Assembly: GCA_007859745.1 (NCBI GenBank)
Contig: SMLU01000002.1
Coordinates: forward strand, 674,942-738,941
Length of the DNA stretch: 64,000 nucleotides
Direction of reading: 5' to 3'
Source of the DNA: Phycisphaerae bacterium RAS1
GTDB taxonomy: Bacteria > Planctomycetota > Phycisphaerae > UBA1845 > Fen-1342
This document shows, one piece after another, positions 1-7,372 of the stretch (the first letter of the stretch is position 1; each line of letters starts with the position of its first letter). The notes beneath the pieces are model-generated. The model was not told the DNA's origin and searched no databases. It worked only from the letters and a program-made list of their open reading frames with translations. Position numbers and translations under genes: made by a program.

Positions 1-62
1 TGACGGCCGGTGCGGACGGCGGGCATGCCGCTACGCCCGAAGCGCAGCTCCGGAGCGATTCG
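1..62. other. Window edge, upstream of the ABC ATPase
   Basis: No gene can be assigned to these bases. They could hold the 3' end of an upstream gene cut by the window edge. A GGAG about 8 bases before the TTG at 63 is the only usable signal seen. Confidence 0.3.
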
Positions 63-815
63 TTGATTCGTGTGGAAGGACTCCGCAAACAGTTCCCCAA
101 TCCGGACGGCACCGAAAAGGTCGCCGTGGATGGCGTCAGCTTCAGCGTCGAGGGCGGCGAGATTTATGGGCTGCTGGGGCCCAACGGCGCGGGCAAGACC
201 ACGACGCTGCGTATGATCAGCGGCCTGCTGCGGCCGACCGACGGCCGCGTCTACATCCGCGATGAGGACGTGACCGACCATCCGGAGCGCGTCAAGCAGC
301 ACATCGGCTACCTGACCGCCAACACCGGCCTGTATCAGCGGCTGTCGGTGGTCGAGGTGCTCGAATATTTCGGCACGCTCTACAACCTGGACCGGGCCGC
401 CGCGCGGCAGCGCATCGCCGCGCTGATCGACATGCTCGACATGAGCAAGTTCAGGAAACTCCGTTGCGGGTCGCTTTCCACCGGGCAGAAACAACGCGTC
501 AACATCGCCCGCGCCCTGATCGCCGACCCGCCCATCCTGATCCTGGACGAGCCGACGCTGGGGCTGGATGTGCTCAGCAACCGGCTGATTCTGAACTTCA
601 TCTCCTCGCAGGCGCAGGCCGGCAAGGCCGTGCTGCTTTCGACGCACGCGCTGGATGAAATCGAGACCATGTGCCGCCGCATTGGACTGATCCACCGCGG
701 CCGGCTGATCGCCGAGGGCAGCCTGGAGCACTTCCGCGAAGCGACCGACCGTTACAAGCTGAGCGAAATCTTCCTGCATCTGGTGCATGAGAATGAGCCG
801 CTTCTCGCGAATTAA
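63..815 (+). CDS. natA: ABC transporter ATP-binding protein (NatA type)
   Basis: ATPase subunit of an ABC-2 type exporter; it would hydrolyse ATP on the cytoplasmic face to drive the permease encoded directly downstream. Walker A GPNGAGKT is at residues 39-46, the signature LSTGQ at 138-142, Walker B ending LDEP at about 161-164, and the switch His in STHALDE at 195. Its 250 residues are normal for the family. The start is a TTG preceded by GGAG; a GTG four codons later is an alternative. The last 29 bases overlap the permease gene, which indicates translational coupling. NatA-like (Na+ export) is the closest annotation by sequence feel, but the substrate is not shown by the sequence. Confidence 0.88.
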   Translation: MIRVEGLRKQFPNPDGTEKVAVDGVSFSVEGGEIYGLLGPNGAGKTTTLRMISGLLRPTDGRVYIRDEDVTDHPERVKQHIGYLTANTGLYQRLSVVEVLEYFGTLYNLDRAAARQRIAALIDMLDMSKFRKLRCGSLSTGQKQRVNIARALIADPPILILDEPTLGLDVLSNRLILNFISSQAQAGKAVLLSTHALDEIETMCRRIGLIHRGRLIAEGSLEHFREATDRYKLSEIFLHLVHENEPLLAN

Positions 816-3036
816 CACCATCTGGCGCAAGGAGCTGACTGACACGCTCCGCGACCGCCGGACGCTGCTGGCCATGGTGCTGGTGCCGATGGTGCTCTAT
901 CCGGCGCTGATGCTCGGCTCGCTCCAGGCGTTCGAATTGCAGGCCACGCGGCTCAAGAGCGAGAAATTCACGGTCGGCGTGAGCGACGCCGGCGTGCAGC
1001 GCTGGCTGAACAACATCATTACGACCGACATCGTTCGCCGCGGCGGCGCCGCGCCTGAAAGCCAGCCGGCGGACGGATCGACGCATTCCGGCGCGGCGGT
1101 CCGCGAGACGGCGGTCGAGTCCGCGCGATCCGATTTGCGCGAGACGCCGCCGGAGTTCGAAGTCGTCCTGTTCGGCGAGCTGCGCGGCGCGGTGGAGGCG
1201 CAGCGGGTTCACGTCGGCCTGATGGTCGATGGCGCTCTGCCCACGCTTGAGGGCGCCGACTCGGCCTGCTTCACGATGATCTTTGACCAGACCGACGTGC
1301 GCAGCGGACTGGCCGCCACGGGCCTGGGCGGCATCCTGGAGCGCGCCAGCCGCGACATGGCCCTGCGCCGCCTGGAGCGCGCCGGCCTGCCGCGGACGGT
1401 CGTGACGCCCATCGAGATCATCGAGCAGAGCGTGGCGACGCCGGAAAAGGTGAGTGGGTCCATCCTCGGGCAGATCGTTCCGCTGATCCTCATCATCATG
1501 ACCATCACCGGGGCGATCTACCCGGCCATCGATCTCACCGCCGGCGAACGCGAGCGCGGCACGCTGGAGACGCTGATCGTCGCGCCGGTGCCGACCGTCG
1601 ATCTGATCGTCGGGAAGTTCATTGTCGTCGCGCTGATCGGCATGTTGAGCGCCATGCTCAACCTGCTCTCCATCGGCGGCACGGTTTATCTCGGCGGGCT
1701 GGGCCAGATTCTCTCGCGCGGCGGTCCGATTTCGATTCCACTGTCGGCGCTGCCGTGGGTGCTGCTGATCCTCGTGCCGCTGGCGGTGATGTTCAGCGCC
1801 TTGCTCCTCGCCGTATCCAGCTTCGCCCGCAGCTTCAAGGAGGCGCAGAACTACATCATGCCGGTGATGATCGCCGGGCTGATTCCCGCGGTCGTGGGCG
1901 TGCTGCCGGGCACGCGGCTGGAGGGGCCGCTTTTGATCATGCCGGTGACCAATATCGTCGTTCTGACGCGCGAGCTGTTCATGGGCCGCGTCGATCTGAT
2001 AGCGATCATGTGGGTCACGGTTTCGACCACCATTTACGCCGGCGCGGCGGTCGCCGTCGCGGCCAAGCTCTTCGGGCAGGAGGCGGTGCTCTTCGCCGAC
2101 AGCGGGTCGATCAAGTCGCTCTTTGTACGGCGGTTCTTCAAGCCGTCGGAGCGCCCGGCGACGGCGCATGCGCTGCTGCTGTTGGCGATCGTCTTCTCGC
2201 TCAATTTCTTCATTCAGCAGTCGATGCAGCGCTCGCCGCAACTGGCGGGGCAGCCGGCATACTACTACGCGCTGGCGGGGCTGCTGGTCCTGCTGCTGGT
2301 GGCGGCGCCGCTGGGGGCGGCGGTGTACATGCGCTCGCGCCTCGCGAGCACGTTCCTGCTTTCCGCGCCGCCGCCGCGCGGGCTGCTGGCGGGAGTTTGC
2401 ATCGGCGCGTCGACCTGGGTGCTGGCGCCGCTGTGGTTCGTCTGGCAGGAAACCTGGATGCCGCTGCCGGCGGGGCTGGCGGAATCGGTCAAGGCGATCG
2501 AGGACTCCTTCGCGACGATTCACCCGCTGGTGCTGCTGCTGGTGCTGGCGGTGATCCCCGGCATCTGCGAGGAGCTCTTCTTCCGTGGCTACGTCATGAG
2601 CGGGCTGCGCAGCACGTTTACGCCGGTTGCGGCGGTGCTGCTGGCGGCCGCCGCGTTCGGCTTCAGTCATTACCTGGCGCAGCGCCTGGCGCTGACGTTC
2701 ATGCTCGGGGCCGTGCTGGGACTGCTGGCGATGCGTTTTCGCTCGATCTGGCCGGCGATGATCGCGCACGTGCTGCACAACGGCCTGACGCTGGCCGGCT
2801 CGCGCGACGCGCTGCTCAAGCCCCTGCTGTCAAATCTCGGATACCCCGCCGACCCGCTGACGTCTCAGGCGCTGCCGTGGCTGCTGGGCGCGGCGGCGAT
2901 CTTCCTCGCCGGTCTGGCGCTGTGCCTCATCGGTCCGCGTCGCGACGCTCCGGCTGCGCGGGAGTCGCTTCTCGCGGATAGGAGCGATCCGACGTCTCTA
3001 CCGGAATCCGGTCCTGCCCATCAAACGGCGGTGTGA
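787..3036 (+). CDS. ABC-2 permease fused to CPBP intramembrane protease
   Basis: The N-terminal part (about residues 1-420) is an ABC-2/NatB-like permease: one membrane segment near residue 30, a long extracytoplasmic domain, then a block of membrane segments from about 225 to 420. The C-terminal part (about 480-720) is a CPBP (CAAX protease/bacteriocin-processing) domain with its three motifs: EELFFRG near residue 595, FxxxH in FGFSH near 626, and HxxxN in HVLHNG near 660. The membrane glutamates and histidines form the predicted metal site. The gene overlaps natA by 29 bases, so ATPase and permease are coupled. Fusion of the two modules suggests that exported or membrane peptide substrates are processed, but this is inference. 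The second ATG, two codons in, is an equally possible start. The 3' end overlaps the convergent cupin gene by 110 bases. Confidence 0.85.
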   Translation: MRMSRFSRINTIWRKELTDTLRDRRTLLAMVLVPMVLYPALMLGSLQAFELQATRLKSEKFTVGVSDAGVQRWLNNIITTDIVRRGGAAPESQPADGSTHSGAAVRETAVESARSDLRETPPEFEVVLFGELRGAVEAQRVHVGLMVDGALPTLEGADSACFTMIFDQTDVRSGLAATGLGGILERASRDMALRRLERAGLPRTVVTPIEIIEQSVATPEKVSGSILGQIVPLILIIMTITGAIYPAIDLTAGERERGTLETLIVAPVPTVDLIVGKFIVVALIGMLSAMLNLLSIGGTVYLGGLGQILSRGGPISIPLSALPWVLLILVPLAVMFSALLLAVSSFARSFKEAQNYIMPVMIAGLIPAVVGVLPGTRLEGPLLIMPVTNIVVLTRELFMGRVDLIAIMWVTVSTTIYAGAAVAVAAKLFGQEAVLFADSGSIKSLFVRRFFKPSERPATAHALLLLAIVFSLNFFIQQSMQRSPQLAGQPAYYYALAGLLVLLLVAAPLGAAVYMRSRLASTFLLSAPPPRGLLAGVCIGASTWVLAPLWFVWQETWMPLPAGLAESVKAIEDSFATIHPLVLLLVLAVIPGICEELFFRGYVMSGLRSTFTPVAAVLLAAAAFGFSHYLAQRLALTFMLGAVLGLLAMRFRSIWPAMIAHVLHNGLTLAGSRDALLKPLLSNLGYPADPLTSQALPWLLGAAAIFLAGLALCLIGPRRDAPAARESLLADRSDPTSLPESGPAHQTAV

Positions 3037-3442
3037 ACACCAGCACCGCGACCAGCGGCGTCTGCCCGAGATTCACGCAATAGTGCGGCACGCCGCGCGG
3101 GATGTGGCAGACACTTCCGGGCGCGAGCAGAAAGCGGCGGTCGGTGATGAAGATTTCGCCGCTGCCGTCGTGGACCATGAAGGTCAGGTCGTGGGTGCGG
3201 TGAATGTGGCGCGGTTCGCTGGTGCGGAACTGGAGCAGGTGGGCGCTGAACTCCCCGGTGCTCACGAGCGTCTCGGCTCGCAGCGGCTGGTCGTCGGCGA
3301 CGGGGGCTTTGCGCAGCGCCGTCTGAATCATGCTGGGATCGACGATGTACGCCTGTGGGCGCAGCGCGTCACGCGACTGCGGCGCGGCGCAACCCGCAAA
3401 CGGCAGAAAACCCGCAAGAATTGCAATCAGGCGGTTACTCAC
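2927..3442 (-). CDS. Cupin-domain lipoprotein
   Basis: This 171-residue protein starts with a short signal sequence ending in FAGC, a lipobox, so it is probably a lipid-anchored periplasmic protein. The middle holds a single cupin fold: HIHRTHDLTFMV with metal-binding histidines near residues 78-82, then PGSVCHIPRGVPHYC with a further conserved His. Single-domain cupins bind a metal and often small molecules; the ligand is unknown here. The start is GTG and overlaps the stop of the upstream gene (GTGA), so it is in an operon with the two membrane genes at 3439-5468. The 3' end runs 110 bases into the convergent permease gene, an unusually long tail-to-tail overlap. Confidence 0.75.
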   Translation of the reverse strand: MSNRLIAILAGFLPFAGCAAPQSRDALRPQAYIVDPSMIQTALRKAPVADDQPLRAETLVSTGEFSAHLLQFRTSEPRHIHRTHDLTFMVHDGSGEIFITDRRFLLAPGSVCHIPRGVPHYCVNLGQTPLVAVLVFTPPFDGQDRIPVETSDRSYPREATPAQPERRDADR

Positions 3443-5061
3443 CGGCCGATCTCCATTCGCACCTGCATTTCGATTCGTTTGAGCTCTGACTCCGGGAACA
3501 TTCCCTGAACAACGCTATTCGCGCGGAGCCACTCCGGCAGTCGCTCGTGGGCGGCAATGGCGGATCGAATCGCGGCCATGGCCTCGTCGCGCAGCCCGCG
3601 TGTGATAAGGTGCTCCACCAGCATCAGCGTCGGCTGCTGACGCTTGGGATCCAGTTGCGAAGCCCGGTACAGAAACTGCAGCGCTCCGGCGTCATCGGTC
3701 GCCTTTCGAATCTCATACATCAGCAGCATCGCTGGAATGAACTTCGGTTCCGCGGCCAGCGCACATCGTGCCAGATGTTCGGCGCGCGTCACGTCGCCGC
3801 CGCGGAGCGCCATCGTCGCCGCCTGGCACCAACCCGCAGGCCGAGACGGGTCGAACATCATCATGTCCTGCGCGAAGGCGGTCGCGGCAACCTGCGCTGC
3901 GCCGCGCTGTCGCGCCAGATTGCGCCAGAAACTCACATCCGAGGCGTCCGGCTGGACCGCGGCGCTCACGACCCGAAATCGCCGCGGACGACTTTCGGGC
4001 AACCGCTCAGCCCAGCGACCGGACAGGGCTTTCAACGCCGCCTGGCCTTCCACCAGACGTCCGTCCTGGATCAGCGAAACGGCCATCAGGAACTGCCACT
4101 CATCTCGCCAGGCTTGCGGCGTCTCCACTGCGCCGGGCAGCACTGATCGGAAAAGCTGCGGTTCTTCGAGGACGAGGTAGACGCGCGCAGCGATCAGCCG
4201 GTACTCCGGCGGACACCGTTCAATCGGCGAAGCCCGTCGCAACGCCGCCCTGGCGACCTCGTAGTTGAATTCGCCGGCGGCCGCCGCGGCCTCGAGCACC
4301 GCAGCGCAATTGCTCGCCGGTCCGCCAAAACCGAACACGCGCCGGGTATGGCGATAGACCTCCTCCGCGTCGCCCTGCACCAGCCCGATCCGCGCCGATA
4401 GAAGCCAGTAGTCGGGGAATCCCACCGGGACCGCGTGCCCGGCGCGCGGCAGCCACTCCGCTGCGGTGCTGTTCAGCCCGCAGAGTTTCGCCAGCATCGC
4501 CAGACGCAGCCACAGGCCGCGCGCCCATGGGGCGTTCGGACCGGCTTGCTCGGCCAGTGAAATCGCCTCGTTTGCCGCGTCCTCGTCGAGCACTGCGTCC
4601 GGCGACGGTCCCGGCCCGATCGCCCTTTTCAACAGGGCGATCATCGCGTCGTTTGAAATGACCTCGCCTGCAACCTCAAACTCCTCCTCAGCCGGAGACG
4701 ACGCCGGCGCGGGTCGCACGGCCTCCATGGGCCTGCTCGTCTCAGGTGCTCGCCCGGATTCGTCTGTTTGCCGTTCAACGCGCGCATCAATCCCCTCGAT
4801 CCGTTGCTCCAATCGCCGCCCGATCTCGTCGATCCGCTTGGCCTGTGTGGACAGCGCCCCGCGCAGCAAGAGCGCCGGCGCCGCCACCAGCACGATCAGC
4901 AGCGCCGTGCTTGCCAGCCAGTAGAGGTACAACCGCTCCAGCCCGTCACGCTGCCGCCGGGCGGTCTCATCCGCCGCCGCGGGCGCCGTCGCGGCCGAGC
5001 GGCGGCGCAGCTCTTCGGCGGCGGTGCGAAGCGGCGAATGCTCACGATCGCGCGTGCTCAT
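3439..5061 (-). CDS. Membrane-anchored TPR-like protein
   Basis: This 540-residue protein has one membrane helix at about residues 45-68 (YWLASTALLIVLVAAPALLL), followed by a short coiled segment (IDEIGRRLEQRIEGIDARVE) and a long helical region rich in Ala, Leu and Arg from about 130 to the end. The helical region has the spacing and residue pattern of degenerate tetratricopeptide-like repeats (for example AEHLARCALAAEPKFIPAMLLM, FLYRASQLDPKRQQP). It would sit in the inner membrane as a scaffold; no enzymatic motif is visible. It overlaps the next upstream gene by 4 bases (ATGA) and the cupin gene downstream by 4 bases. Confidence 0.7.
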   Translation of the reverse strand: MSTRDREHSPLRTAAEELRRRSAATAPAAADETARRQRDGLERLYLYWLASTALLIVLVAAPALLLRGALSTQAKRIDEIGRRLEQRIEGIDARVERQTDESGRAPETSRPMEAVRPAPASSPAEEEFEVAGEVISNDAMIALLKRAIGPGPSPDAVLDEDAANEAISLAEQAGPNAPWARGLWLRLAMLAKLCGLNSTAAEWLPRAGHAVPVGFPDYWLLSARIGLVQGDAEEVYRHTRRVFGFGGPASNCAAVLEAAAAAGEFNYEVARAALRRASPIERCPPEYRLIAARVYLVLEEPQLFRSVLPGAVETPQAWRDEWQFLMAVSLIQDGRLVEGQAALKALSGRWAERLPESRPRRFRVVSAAVQPDASDVSFWRNLARQRGAAQVAATAFAQDMMMFDPSRPAGWCQAATMALRGGDVTRAEHLARCALAAEPKFIPAMLLMYEIRKATDDAGALQFLYRASQLDPKRQQPTLMLVEHLITRGLRDEAMAAIRSAIAAHERLPEWLRANSVVQGMFPESELKRIEMQVRMEIGR

Positions 5062-5468
5062 GTTCGCGGCTCCTTCGGGTGTTCCTCCGGCGGCTCGTCC
5101 GGGCCGGTCGCGTCGGCGATTTGCTCATCGGTGACGCGGTATTTCGCCCAGGCGTCCACGTACTCCGTCGGCTCGCCGCCCACGCGCCGCTCGGTGACGA
5201 CCTTGCCGGCGCGAATGAGCAGGTAGGAGCCGATCACGAACACCAGGATCAGCAGCATCGCCCCGAACATCAGCAGCAGCATGATGCTCAGCCGCTTGGC
5301 CTGAAGCCGCTGCATGGCCACTTCATTCTGTTCGGGCGAATTCGACGCCGGCACGTCCAGCGGGCGCGACACGGCCAGGTAAAGCACGGCCGAAAACGTC
5401 ACGAGCAGCGCCAGAAACACGACTACCGCCGCCGCCCGGCCGTACGTAATCTGGGAGGATGACGCCAT
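5058..5468 (-). CDS. Small two-helix membrane protein
   Basis: Predicted inner-membrane protein of 136 residues with two hydrophobic helices (AAAVVVFLALLVTFSAVLYLAV and an LLLMFGAMLLILVFVIGSYLLI segment) separated by a polar loop with PASNSPEQNE, and a C-terminal acidic, proline-rich tail. I chose the ATG at 5468 (MASSSQ). The open frame runs 16 codons further up to a TTG at 5516, but a CATACCATAG stretch there looks more like a -10 element. It is translationally coupled (ATGA) to the TPR-like gene downstream. Function unknown; probably works with its operon neighbour. Confidence 0.65.
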   Translation of the reverse strand: MASSSQITYGRAAAVVVFLALLVTFSAVLYLAVSRPLDVPASNSPEQNEVAMQRLQAKRLSIMLLLMFGAMLLILVFVIGSYLLIRAGKVVTERRVGGEPTEYVDAWAKYRVTDEQIADATGPDEPPEEHPKEPRT

Positions 5469-5625
5469 CCGCACGCTCGCATCGGGAACGCGAACCACGC
5501 GTCTATGGTATGACAAAGCCGGGTGACCGGGTACGGAGCGCGGCCGGCGACGCCGATAAGTTCAAACGGGCGGCAGAGCGGCCCGCACCGCTCCCGCCCC
5601 GCGCGCGTTAGATCGGAGCCTCCCC

Positions 5626-5895
5626 ATGCACGCACTGCGTAAGATCAGCCCCCGCGGCGGATTTCTCATGCTCGCCGTCGCCCTGCTTCTTGGTTCGGCG
5701 GTTTGGAAACTCCCCGCCGATGGCCACGCGCTGGCGGACGGACCGGCGGAGAGCAAAGTGCAGCTCGCTGACGCCCGGCAGCAGCGGATGGAGATGATTC
5801 AGGAGCTAAGGGCAATCAACACGCGCCTGTCCGAGATCGCCGCGCTCCTCAAGGAATCTCGCCCGGAGCGCGGGCCGGCACCGAAGGGCGGCTGA
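5626..5895 (+). CDS. Small exported protein with a heptad segment
   Basis: An 89-residue protein with a positively charged start and a hydrophobic stretch (GFLMLAVALLLGSAVW) typical of a signal peptide or N-terminal anchor, followed by a short amphipathic helix (MEMIQELRAINTRLSEIAALL) that could form a coiled coil. This layout, anchor plus one short coiled-coil helix, recurs in small planctomycete proteins of unknown role. It stands alone on the plus strand, between a minus-strand operon and a repeat-filled gap. Confidence 0.55.
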   Translation: MHALRKISPRGGFLMLAVALLLGSAVWKLPADGHALADGPAESKVQLADARQQRMEMIQELRAINTRLSEIAALLKESRPERGPAPKGG

Positions 5896-5930
5896 CGAGC
5901 GCAGCCAATTAAGATGGCGCATCGATTTGC

Positions 5931-6047
5931 GTGGGACGGGCGTCTCGCCCGTCCCGACGCGAAGTGCGAGAGAGTCTGTCAACTTCTTGGGGTGGACCGG
6001 CATCTTGTCCGTTTCTGAGGCCGACGGGCGAGACGCCCGTCCTACCC
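5931..6047. repeat. Palindromic repeats, family D (CGGGCG...CGCCCG)
   Basis: Two hairpins of the form GTGGGACGGGCG-TCT-CGCCCGTCC, one in each orientation, with a related GGTGGACCGGCATCTTGTCC unit between them. The same family recurs at 10705-10817, 29753-29884 and 43930-43958. The stems could act as bidirectional terminators between the two flanking genes. Confidence 0.8.
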
Positions 6048-6070
6048 AAATAGCGCGGACGCTCGTCCCA

Positions 6071-7135
6071 CTAGCGTCGGCGGGTCATCACCGTCAGCAG
6101 CCCCGCCCCGATCAACCCGCTCAAGCCCGTCAGCGGACACAGACCCGCGAGGGGATCACTCGGCTGAAACGCCAGACCGCCGCTCGGATTCTCACGCTCC
6201 TTGGCGAGCGTGTCGATGAATGACTTGGCGGAGGAGGAATCATCCGTCAGCGTGATCACTTCCTCGATCGAATCCACGGGCGAGCCGATCACCGCGGCCA
6301 CGCCCACCTGGCCCGGGACGTTCTCCGCCTGCACCTCGACCGTCGCCCGCAGCGTGAAATCCTCGCCCACCGCAATCGGGTATTGATAGTCGATCTGCAG
6401 CCGCGGCAGGATCAGCACCTGCAGCTCGCCGAACTCCGGCGCGACGGTCGCCAGGTCGGACAGAATGAGCGTCGAGACGGGGAACGTGCCCTCGGTCGCA
6501 ACCTGCACGCTGCCGCCCGCCGCGCCGAGCAACTCGACCGTTCCGCTGAAGACGGTCTGGCTATCCTGTCCGGCCGCCTCGCGCACGACCGTTACCAGGA
6601 GCGCGACCCGCGCGCCGCTGAGGTCGCGACCCGCCTCGCTGGCGAAGATCGACAGCGCGCCGTCCAGGAACAGCGTGCCGGTCAGATCGAAGGGCGTCCC
6701 GGCCGGCAGCAGCCCCAGCTCGCCGACGTCAAACCGCAGATCGCGGATTTCTTCCAGCTTCGCCGCCACGTCGTAGGACGTGTCCGACGTCACACTCGAC
6801 AGGGCCAGGTTGATCGCGAATTCCTCGGGGTTCGGCTGGTTCAGGTCGCGCGGATCGGCGAACTGCGCCCCGGCCACGGCGGCGGCCTCAGCCTCGCCGG
6901 CGGCGATCAGCCGCGCCACGACCTGGAGCGGCAGCGTGTCGCTGGTGTCGGGGAAGCTGTCGCTGGCGTCGTCGAAGTCGCCGTTTGAGGTCGATCCGCC
7001 GGAATCGACCTTGATTTCCTGAATCGAGACCTTGGCCGAGCCCTTGATGTCGATGATGGCGGCCGAGGCGGGTGTGAAGAGCGGCCAGGCAACGAGTCCG
7101 GCCGTGACGGCCGACAGGCGAAATCGCAGATTCAT
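6071..7135 (-). CDS. Exported protein with C-terminal anchor-like tail
   Basis: This 354-residue protein starts with a clear signal peptide (MNLRFRLSAVTAGLVAWPLF, cleavage after ASAA). The body is rich in Thr, Ser and acidic residues with beta-type segments. The C-terminus carries a glycine-rich hydrophobic segment and a basic end (LSGLIGAGLLTVMTRRR) like exosortase (PEP-CTERM) or related sorting tails, though without a clear PEP motif. The reading frame extends 67 codons further up through a family E repeat; the ATG at 7135 with the signal peptide is the sensible start. Function unknown; probably cell-surface or extracellular. Confidence 0.65.
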   Translation of the reverse strand: MNLRFRLSAVTAGLVAWPLFTPASAAIIDIKGSAKVSIQEIKVDSGGSTSNGDFDDASDSFPDTSDTLPLQVVARLIAAGEAEAAAVAGAQFADPRDLNQPNPEEFAINLALSSVTSDTSYDVAAKLEEIRDLRFDVGELGLLPAGTPFDLTGTLFLDGALSIFASEAGRDLSGARVALLVTVVREAAGQDSQTVFSGTVELLGAAGGSVQVATEGTFPVSTLILSDLATVAPEFGELQVLILPRLQIDYQYPIAVGEDFTLRATVEVQAENVPGQVGVAAVIGSPVDSIEEVITLTDDSSSAKSFIDTLAKERENPSGGLAFQPSDPLAGLCPLTGLSGLIGAGLLTVMTRRR

Positions 7136-7265
7136 GGGTTCGATTCTCCGCGCGAAAGTCCCATCCGTGGGGCGCTGAAAGAGCGCACAAGCCCGGCAGA
7201 TACAGAAGCATATGCAGCGGGGGCGTGGGAGACAACGGGGAAAGCCCGTCTGTCGGGCCGATCTA

Positions 7266-7363
7266 TCCGAACCCGCCGCGCCAAGCGGCGGGCTGACGTC
7301 CCCTGCTCTGTGGCGTCGCTCGCCCACGACCGTCAACCCGCCGCTTGGCGCGGCGGGTTCTGA
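7266..7363. repeat. Inverted repeat pair, family E
   Basis: Two copies of a hairpin with stem CCGCCGCGCCAAGCGGCGG, bounded by TCCGAAC and arranged head to head about 60 bases apart, in the gap between two minus-strand genes. The same pair recurs at 53538-53657, 56062-56160 and 60130-60229, which makes it a mobile or amplified BIME-like unit. Confidence 0.85.
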
Positions 7364-7372
7364 AAGACGCCT

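Noticed and set aside
598-2778. A 726-codon open frame on the minus strand through the ABC exporter genes
   Set aside because: It has an Arg/His/Gln-dominated composition, no domain pattern and no start signal; it is an antisense shadow of a GC-rich gene.
6071-7336. Longer start for the exported protein, through a family E repeat
   Set aside because: Only the ATG at 7135 gives a signal peptide at the start of the protein.
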